From the NCBI GenBank assembly GCA_021812265.1, contig JAKAOI010000028.1, positions 1 to 11,363 of the forward strand: a DNA stretch of 11,363 bases, given 5' to 3'. The notes beneath the pieces were generated by a model. It had not been told where the DNA came from. It did not search any database and was given only the letters and a program-made list of their open reading frames with translations. The stretch comes from Chloroflexota bacterium. GTDB lineage: Bacteria; Chloroflexota; Ktedonobacteria; Ktedonobacterales; JACDGC01. A program made the position numbers and the translations under genes. Shown piece by piece: positions 6,844-11,363 of this stretch; the stretch's first letter is position 1; the number at the start of each line of letters is the position of its first letter.

Positions 6844-6874
6844 GGGATTTGCAGAAAAAGCAAATCCCACTTTT
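6844..6874. terminator. Bidirectional terminator between the lipoprotein gene and ruvC
   Basis: A perfect nine-base-pair stem, GGGATTTGC (6844-6852) / GCAAATCCC (6860-6868), has loop AGAAAAA. On the plus strand TTTT follows at 6871-6874. On the minus strand the stem is followed by TTTT (AAAA at 6838-6841 on plus). It lies between convergent genes and can serve both. Confidence 0.85.
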
Positions 6875-6887
6875 AACACATGTGTCA

Positions 6888-7382
6888 TCAACGCAGCATA
6901 GATGTTTTGCTTGAGTGTAAGTGGCAAATGGCAATAGCAGCGGCGTCGGCGGCGTCATCGGGCTTTGGAACTTGGGAAAGGCCAAGCAGAATGCGCACCA
7001 TTTCGCCCACTTGGTGTTTCGTTGCAGAGCCATAGCCTTGTACTGCTTGTTTTATCTGCATGGGAGTATATTCACTGATTTTCAGCCCAGCTTCAGCTGC
7101 CGCCAGCAACGCCACTCCACGACCCTGCCCAACAGCAATGGCGGTGCGAGTATTACGGGCAAAAAACAGTTCTTCTACGGCAACATCATCTGGGTGAAAT
7201 TGCGCAATAATATCTGAAAGTCCATGAAAAATTTTACTGAGCCGCACTTCAAATGCGTCTGACGGCTCAGTAGTAATAACATTGCACACACGCAGAGATA
7301 GCTGCGAGCGTTCTTCCGCAACAACAGCATAGCCAACAATAGCAATTCCCGGGTCTATACCAAGGGTTACTCGCGTCGTCAT
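6888..7382 (-). CDS. ruvC: Holliday junction endonuclease RuvC
   Basis: The 164-residue protein has the RNase-H-like fold of RuvC and all four catalytic acids: Asp10 in LGIDPG, Glu70 in VAVEELFF, and Asp143 and Asp146 in PDDAADAAAIAICH. GQGRGV (86-91) and QIKQAVQGYGSATKHQV (109-125) are further family signatures. It dimerises on four-way DNA junctions made by recombination and cuts two opposed strands symmetrically, with Mg2+. Its length is normal. The ATG is 15 bases after the yebC stop on the same strand, with only a weak Shine-Dalgarno, which suggests translation coupled to yebC. In many bacteria ruvA and ruvB follow; here transcription ends at a terminator straight after ruvC, so the RuvAB motor must be encoded elsewhere. 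Confidence 0.96.
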   Translation of the reverse strand: MTTRVTLGIDPGIAIVGYAVVAEERSQLSLRVCNVITTEPSDAFEVRLSKIFHGLSDIIAQFHPDDVAVEELFFARNTRTAIAVGQGRGVALLAAAEAGLKISEYTPMQIKQAVQGYGSATKHQVGEMVRILLGLSQVPKPDDAADAAAIAICHLHSSKTSMLR

Positions 7383-7397
7383 ATATACAACAGCCCG

Positions 7398-8156
7398 CTA
7401 ATCTTCGCCACCCATTGCGGCGTCGCTGATTTCCGCGTTAGTGTACACATTTTGCACATCATCCAAATCTTCCAAGCGTTCAATTAAACGAATGGTTTGC
7501 AAACTTTGTTTTTCATCTAATGAAATGGTTGTTTTGGGCACCAATGAAGTGTCAGATTTAGTAACAGGAATTTTTTTTGTTTCCAGCGCGCCGCGCACCG
7601 TTTCAACTTCATTTGCCGCAGTATATACTGTCATTACCACATCGCCTGCATCAGGCTGTTCTACATCTTCGGCCCCGGAATCAATTGCTTCGAGATAAAT
7701 ATCATCTGCATTTTTGCCGGTTAAATCAATTTCAATGATGCCACGGTTTTCAAAAATCCAATCTACACAGCCATTTTCACCAAGGTTGCCACCGTTTTTC
7801 GAGAAAACATTGCGAATTTCCGAAACCGTTCTGTTGCGATTATCAGTCAGTGTATAGATAAGAACCGCCGCGCCACCGGGGCCATAGCCTTCGTAAGTAA
7901 TTTCCTCTAATTGAGCGCCTTCACCACCGCCCAACGCGCGTTTAATGGAACGATCAATGTTTTCCATTGGCATGTTAGCAGCGCGCGCAGCGTCTATCGC
8001 TTTTCTCAGGCGAAAATTCATATTGGGATCACCACTGCCGCCTGCCCTTACTGCAACAATAATTTCGCGGCCAAGTTTGGTAAATAACTGACCTCTTCGG
8101 GCGTCGTTAACGCCTTTCTGACGCTTGATCTGCGCCCATTTTGAGTGACCAGACAT
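7398..8156 (-). CDS. yebC: YebC/TACO1-family translation factor
   Basis: The 252-residue protein starts with the family signature MSGHSKWAQIKRQKGVNDA and has FTKLGREIIVAVR (25-37), the helical region ending NIDRSIKRALGGGEG, then YEGYGPGGAAVLIYTLTDNRNRT, the segment most typical of the family. The C-terminus (LEDLDDVQNVYTNAEI) is also typical. The family was long annotated as transcriptional regulators; newer work, and the mitochondrial homologue TACO1, point to relief of ribosome stalling on proline-rich stretches. ATG 8156 is set by the conserved N-terminus and an upstream GATGAGG; the frame runs 38 codons further upstream but that part is unlike the family and holds the leader dyad. It is the first gene of a yebC-ruvC operon, a common pairing. 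Confidence 0.96.
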   Translation of the reverse strand: MSGHSKWAQIKRQKGVNDARRGQLFTKLGREIIVAVRAGGSGDPNMNFRLRKAIDAARAANMPMENIDRSIKRALGGGEGAQLEEITYEGYGPGGAAVLIYTLTDNRNRTVSEIRNVFSKNGGNLGENGCVDWIFENRGIIEIDLTGKNADDIYLEAIDSGAEDVEQPDAGDVVMTVYTAANEVETVRGALETKKIPVTKSDTSLVPKTTISLDEKQSLQTIRLIERLEDLDDVQNVYTNAEISDAAMGGED

Positions 8157-8188
8157 AGGATTCGCCTCATCTCCAGAAAGTATGCAAA

Positions 8189-8226
8189 AGTGATATCCAA
8201 CATCAAAAAGATGGAACGATATCACT
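8189..8226 (-). promoter_or_regulatory. Inverted repeat in the yebC leader
   Basis: AGTGATATC (8189-8197) and GATATCACT (8218-8226) are perfect nine-base complements, with an inner CATC-AAAAA-GATG hairpin (8201-8213). It lies between the predicted yebC promoter and the start codon. In the yebC direction the stem is followed by TTTT, so it could form a weak attenuator-like hairpin in the mRNA, or be a dyad operator on DNA. Confidence 0.5.
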
Positions 8227-8260
8227 GAAAAATATAGCTCAAAATTGTACGAACGTAGGC

Positions 8261-8290
8261 ATTGTATCACCTGTTTGCCCTATTGAGCAA
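8261..8290 (-). promoter_or_regulatory. Predicted yebC-ruvC promoter
   Basis: Read on the minus strand: TTGCTC as -35 (plus 8285-8290), an 18-base spacer, then the extended -10 TGA-TACAAT (hexamer at plus 8261-8266). Transcription would start near 8254, leaving a leader of almost 100 bases that contains the inverted repeat at 8189-8226. Confidence 0.45.
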
Positions 8291-8334
8291 GAAGCGCGCA
8301 AAAACCAAACATCGCAAACAAAGCTCCATGGCCC

Positions 8335-8394
8335 CTCAGTTTGCTTCGCAGCAGACTGCAGATAGAAAATTCTGCCGGCTATCAAGAAACTGAG
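8335..8394. other. Three-way-junction-like dyad between the divergent yebC and EF-G2 promoters
   Basis: CTCAGTTT(g)CTT (8335-8346) pairs with AAGAAACTGAG (8384-8394), 11 pairs with one bulged G. Inside are GCAG-CAGA-CTGC (8348-8359) and GATAG/CTATC (8361-8365, 8379-8383). The fold is upstream of both predicted promoters, so it belongs to neither mRNA as mapped. It may be a small RNA, a remnant mobile element, or a DNA-level regulatory structure. I do not recognise the family. Confidence 0.35.
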
Positions 8395-8420
8395 AGATAT
8401 TCGCTTTATGATATGTGTTA

Positions 8421-8429
8421 TGGTATACT
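8421..8429 (+). promoter_or_regulatory. Predicted extended -10 promoter of the EF-G2-type gene
   Basis: TGG-TATACT fits the extended -10 consensus; a weak TTCGCT lies 18 bases upstream of the hexamer. The start point would fall near 8436, at the foot of the hairpin AAGCCC/GGGCTT. A TATAAT also occurs at 8445-8450, in the loop of that hairpin, but lacks a fitting -35 box. Confidence 0.45.
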
Positions 8430-8436
8430 GTTGTCT

Positions 8437-8456
8437 AAGCCCGCTATAATGGGCTT
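8437..8456 (+). promoter_or_regulatory. Hairpin at the 5' end of the EF-G2-type transcript
   Basis: AAGCCC (8437-8442) pairs with GGGCTT (8451-8456) around GCTATAAT, followed by TAGT. If transcription starts near 8436 this is a stem at the very 5' end of the mRNA, which often slows decay. It could equally be an operator dyad covering the alternative TATAAT box. Confidence 0.4.
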
Positions 8457-8549
8457 TAGTACATCCCAAAATGCGAAGATTCAGTTTGCAGTTTTAAAAA
8501 AATTGCGCCAGCCATGCCGGCTGGTGAAAACAGAACAGGAGAATTGACT

Positions 8550-10607
8550 ATGAGAGTCTTTAAACCGGAGAGTATCCGCAATGTTGCCTTGATTGCGCAC
8601 AGCGGCTCGGGAAAAACTTCGCTGGCGGATGTCGCCCTCTTTGACACAAAAGCAGCAACACGCATCGGTCGAGTGGACGACGGCTCATCAGTGATGGATT
8701 ATGAACCTGAAGAGTTGAAGCGAAAGATGACACTATCTTTAAAGATAGCTCCGGTAGAATGGAAGGATACAAAAATTAATCTGCTTGATACTCCCGGATA
8801 TATCGACCTTATCGGTGATGTTCATTCAGCTCTGCGCGCCGCAGATTCTGCCGCGCTGATCATTTCGGCGGAAAAAGGAGTTGAAGTAGGCGCAGAGATC
8901 GCATGGAACTCGGCGGCCGAATATGGCTTGCCCCGCATTATTTTTGTCAATAAGCTGGATCGTGAAAATACCAGTTTCGATCGCGCATTACAATCGGCGC
9001 AAAAAATGTTTGGCAAACAAGTGGCGCCGCTGCATGCGCCTATCGGTTCACAGGCCAGCTTTCGCGGAGTGGTGGATATTTGCAGTGGTATAGCGTATTT
9101 TTTTGAGAAAGATACAATAACAACCGGCGCGCCGCCCGATGATATGAAAGATATTATTGAAAATTACCGTGTGCAATTAACAGAAGCCGCCGTGGAAAAT
9201 GATGATACATTGATGATGAAATATCTGGACGGCGAAGCCATCTCGGCTGATGAGCTGCGCGCCGCAGTTTGCGCAGGTGTTCGAAATAGCGCTTTGATTC
9301 CCGTCTTAGCCGGCTCTGCCGCAAAAAATATTGGCGTACAATTGCTGATGGATACTATCGTTGAAATGACTCCTTCCGCCAGCGAAACCATTAAAACCAT
9401 GAAAGACCTCGACCATACCGGCACAGCGGCGCTGATTTTTAAAACATTTGAAGATCCACAACGCGGCCGAATTTCCGCCATCCGGGTATTCAAAGGCACG
9501 CTAAAACCCGATGTGCATTTATGGAACCCGCATACCCTTACCGAAGAACGCATTGGGCAGCTGCTTTTGCTGCGCGGCAAACAACAGGAAGCGTTAGAAG
9601 CGCTCCCTGAAGGTGATATTGCCAGCGTTGTAAAGCTGAACAAAACTCACACCGGTGACACTTTATGCCAGGATAAAGACCATACCGCAGAATTGCAGGG
9701 AATAAAGTTCCCCAAACCAGCGTATACAGCCGCAATTGAACCGAAAAGCAAATCGGACCTCGATCGATTAAGCACCGCTTTGTCACGCGCCTGCGAGGAA
9801 GACCCGACGGTGCATGTCAGCCGCGATCAGGAAACCGCCGAAACACAATTAATGGGCTTGGGTGAATCGCATATTGAAATTACCCTTGAACGTATGCAAC
9901 GCAAATATGGGGTGGAAGTGACAAAACATAACCCACATATTCCTTACCGCGAAACCATTAAAAAACCTGCCCAAGCGAATGGCCGCTTCAAAAAACAGTC
10001 CGGCGGACACGGCCAGTTTGGAGATGTAGTTTTAGAGGTTGCTCCGCTTCCGCCGGGCAGCGAAGAAACATTGGTTTTTGAAAACAAAATTGTCGGCGGG
10101 GTAGTGCCCAGAGAATATGTGCCCGGTGTGGAAAAAGGCGTGCGGGAGTTTATGCAACACGGCTTCCTTTCCGGCTGCCAGATGATTGGGTTGCGTGTGG
10201 CGCTCATTGACGGTAAATATCATCCGGTCGATTCATCGGCGCAAGCGTTTGAAGTCGCAGCAAACCTAGCAATGAAAGAGGCTATGGTAAAAGCAATGCC
10301 GGTAATTCTTGAGCCAATGATGCGTGTAACCATTTTTGCTCCTGAATCCTTTGTAGGTGATATTACCAGCGGACTAAACACCAAACGCGGCCGAATTTCC
10401 GGAATGGATTCTGCAGCAAACGGCTTACAAATTATTAACGCTGTGGCGCCAATGGCGGAAATGATGCATTACGCCACTGATTTGCGGTCCATTACCCAAG
10501 GCAGAGGCTCGTTTACTATGGAATTTGATCACTACGAAGAAGTTCCGCCGCTGGTGCAAAAAGAGATTACCGAAGCGCACGCCGCAACGCGGGCGCAAGC
10601 CAGCTAA
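8550..10607 (+). CDS. Elongation factor G paralogue of the EF-G2 type (translational GTPase)
   Basis: The 685-residue protein has the full EF-G layout: GTPase domain, domain II (about 290-375, with RGRISAIRVF), domain III (about 390-465, with LMGLGESHIEITLERM), domain IV (about 470-590, with SGGHGQFGD and REYVPGVEKGV) and domain V (about 595-675, ending in the RGSFTMEF strand). GTP motifs are AHSGSGKT (16-23), Thr61 of switch I, DTPGY (80-84), NKLD (134-137) and GSA (256-258). The P-loop SGSGK in place of IDAGK, and Tyr84 in place of the catalytic His of DTPGH, are marks of the EF-G2 branch and not of the main translocase. Some EF-G2 proteins lack ribosome-stimulated GTPase activity; their job is unsettled. 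ATG 8550 follows AGGAG at 8537-8541. It is transcribed alone, divergently from yebC. The fusA symbol is withheld because this is probably not the main EF-G. Confidence 0.92.
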   Translation: MRVFKPESIRNVALIAHSGSGKTSLADVALFDTKAATRIGRVDDGSSVMDYEPEELKRKMTLSLKIAPVEWKDTKINLLDTPGYIDLIGDVHSALRAADSAALIISAEKGVEVGAEIAWNSAAEYGLPRIIFVNKLDRENTSFDRALQSAQKMFGKQVAPLHAPIGSQASFRGVVDICSGIAYFFEKDTITTGAPPDDMKDIIENYRVQLTEAAVENDDTLMMKYLDGEAISADELRAAVCAGVRNSALIPVLAGSAAKNIGVQLLMDTIVEMTPSASETIKTMKDLDHTGTAALIFKTFEDPQRGRISAIRVFKGTLKPDVHLWNPHTLTEERIGQLLLLRGKQQEALEALPEGDIASVVKLNKTHTGDTLCQDKDHTAELQGIKFPKPAYTAAIEPKSKSDLDRLSTALSRACEEDPTVHVSRDQETAETQLMGLGESHIEITLERMQRKYGVEVTKHNPHIPYRETIKKPAQANGRFKKQSGGHGQFGDVVLEVAPLPPGSEETLVFENKIVGGVVPREYVPGVEKGVREFMQHGFLSGCQMIGLRVALIDGKYHPVDSSAQAFEVAANLAMKEAMVKAMPVILEPMMRVTIFAPESFVGDITSGLNTKRGRISGMDSAANGLQIINAVAPMAEMMHYATDLRSITQGRGSFTMEFDHYEEVPPLVQKEITEAHAATRAQAS

Positions 10608-10653
10608 TCGAGCGATGAGCGGCGGTGATATTGCCGAGGCAGTTTGCCGCATC

Positions 10654-10690
10654 AGGAGCCGGATAAAAGAAATCTGGCTCCTTTGCTGTT
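10654..10690 (+). terminator. Strong Rho-independent terminator after the EF-G2-type gene
   Basis: An 11-base-pair stem with one G-U pair, AGGAGCCGGAT (10654-10664) / ATCTGGCTCCT (10672-10682), has loop AAAAGAA and is followed by TTGCTGTTTT. It lies about 50 bases past the stop codon and just before the end of the convergent cupin gene. Confidence 0.85.
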
Positions 10691-10705
10691 TTGTGGAATC
10701 AAAAA

Positions 10706-11110
10706 CTACATTGCCGGCATAGTATATTCTTCATCGGTAACGTGGCTGCCCCACGTTGCGCTGGTTCCGGCGGCGTCAACTTCCAGAAACGCAATATGCG
10801 TCATAAAGCGCTGTGGCGCCGCCCCATGCCAATGTTCTTCATTGGGTTCAAAAAACACTTTGTCACCCGGATAAAGCACTTCTACTGGACCGCCGCGCCG
10901 CTGACACAGACCGATTCCTTCTGTCACATAGATAGTTTGCCCGCAGGGATGCGTGTGCCATGCTGTGCGAGCGCTCGGTGAAAAATGAACATTCACTGCA
11001 GAAAGCCGAGATTGTTCTGTTGGAGTAGTAATTGTGTCTACATACACTGTTCCGGTAAACCATTCTTCAGGTCCCACAGTGGTATTTAAAGAGTTTTTTG
11101 TTATGCGCAT
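10706..11110 (-). CDS. Small single-domain cupin (Mn/Fe-binding, hydroxynitrile-lyase-like subfamily)
   Basis: The 134-residue protein is one cupin barrel. Motif 1 is WHTHPCGQTIYVTEG (51-65) and motif 2 is YPGDKVFFEPNEEHWHGA (80-97). His52, His54, Gln58 and His93 are the expected metal ligands, and the HxHxxxQ...HWHGAAP pattern is that of small cupins such as the bacterial Mn-cupin hydroxynitrile lyases and related (R)-mandelonitrile-lyase-like proteins. Most genomic members have unknown substrates, so no reaction is claimed. The N-terminal stretch VYVDTITTP fits the subfamily. ATG 11110 has GGAGAT four bases upstream. It is likely cytoplasmic (no signal peptide) and transcribed alone; its 3' end faces the EF-G2-type terminator. 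Confidence 0.9.
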   Translation of the reverse strand: MRITKNSLNTTVGPEEWFTGTVYVDTITTPTEQSRLSAVNVHFSPSARTAWHTHPCGQTIYVTEGIGLCQRRGGPVEVLYPGDKVFFEPNEEHWHGAAPQRFMTHIAFLEVDAAGTSATWGSHVTDEEYTMPAM

Positions 11111-11139
11111 ATTGATCTCCTATACAAAAAATTTCCGCT

Positions 11140-11168
11140 ATTTTGGCGCCTTTGCTTAATAATGCTAA
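11140..11168 (-). promoter_or_regulatory. Weak candidate promoter of the cupin gene
   Basis: On the minus strand TTAGCA (plus 11163-11168) and CAAAAT (plus 11140-11145) are 17 bases apart, each matching four of six consensus positions. GGCGCC lies in the spacer. The leader would be about 20 bases. Confidence 0.3.
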
Positions 11169-11274
11169 AATGTTTTGCAGTCTGCGTTACTGACACAAAC
11201 ATTTAGAGACTCAGCAATTCCTGTATATCGGCCTATGCAATTGCGCCAGCAGTATTTCCGCTGATTACAGAATA

Positions 11275-11335
11275 GCCCATAAAGCCGCCGTCCCTTCAGG
11301 GCGTGCGGATGTACGGGCTTGCGTCGGCTTGAGCC
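11275..11335. repeat. Intergenic hairpin motif, copy C (TAAAGCCG-hairpin-GCGGA)
   Basis: CCGC-CG-t-CCC (11285-11294) pairs with GGG-CG-t-GCGG (11299-11308) around loop TTCA, with one bulged T on each side. GCCC (11275-11278) can close it with GGGC (11315-11318). It shares TAAAGCCG before the stem, TGCGGA after it, and GGCTTGAGCC (11326-11335) with copy A, while the stem sequence differs. The element may run past the right edge. Resemblance to IS200/IS605-type right ends is inferred. Confidence 0.5.
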
Positions 11336-11363
11336 AGAGGTTGCACTCTTGCCGATCTCGTTG

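Noticed and set aside
8157..8270. Longer YebC with a 38-residue N-terminal extension
   Set aside because: The family starts at MxGHSKW, a good ribosome binding site precedes 8156, and the extension covers the leader dyad and reaches the predicted promoter.
9460..10401. Exact 18-base direct repeat AACGCGGCCGAATTTCCG at 9460-9477 and 10384-10401 inside the EF-G2-type gene
   Set aside because: Both copies encode the same in-frame peptide RGRIS, conserved in domain II and domain V of EF-G; shared codon choice explains it better than duplication.

Overview
The window looks like chromosomal DNA of a free-living bacterium. The core genes are ruvC, yebC and an EF-G paralogue of the EF-G2 type. Start codons are mostly ATG with readable Shine-Dalgarno sites (GGAGG, GAGG, GGAG). 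Base composition is moderate by eye (uncounted). A Chloroflexota-like source would fit a sensor with a cache domain and no receptor tip, a fused alpha/beta E1 dehydrogenase, and a decayed Rpn-family gene. That placement is inference only; no rRNA or other taxonomic marker is present. I see no tRNA, rRNA, CRISPR array or intact transposase gene.

Layout. (1) 2-1843, plus strand: the 3' part of a membrane sensor gene (cache domain, one membrane helix, coiled coil, no methyl-accepting tip), then a stand-alone cyclic-nucleotide-binding protein and a terminator. (2) 1906-2711: no intact gene. It holds a hairpin motif (copy A of a family seen again at the right edge), the two joined ends of a deleted Rpn/PD-(D/E)XK transposase-like gene, and a long leader. 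(3) 2712-5727, plus strand: a fused E1 alpha/beta 2-oxoacid dehydrogenase and a classical short-chain dehydrogenase, separated by a 13-bp perfect hairpin. (4) 5728-6099: a strongly folded intergenic stretch and a good sigma70-like promoter whose -35 box is flanked by an inverted repeat. (5) 6100-6786: a predicted lipoprotein. (6) 6844-8156: a bidirectional terminator, then the minus-strand operon yebC-ruvC. (7) 8157-8549: a divergent regulatory region with several dyads. (8) 8550-10607, plus strand: the EF-G2-type GTPase and a strong terminator. (9) 10706-11110, minus strand: a small Mn/Fe cupin. The right edge carries copy C of the hairpin motif.

How the parts may work together. The sensor and cyclic-nucleotide-binding genes probably form one signalling transcription unit. 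The E1/SDR pair is metabolic but lacks E2 and E3 partners here. yebC and the EF-G2 gene are divergently arranged and both relate to translation; ruvC shares the yebC transcript. The most unusual signals are non-coding: a repeated 'AAAGCC + hairpin' motif with differing stems, two sites that can fold as three-way junctions, and dyads placed on or beside predicted promoters. No complete new defence or mobile system is visible.
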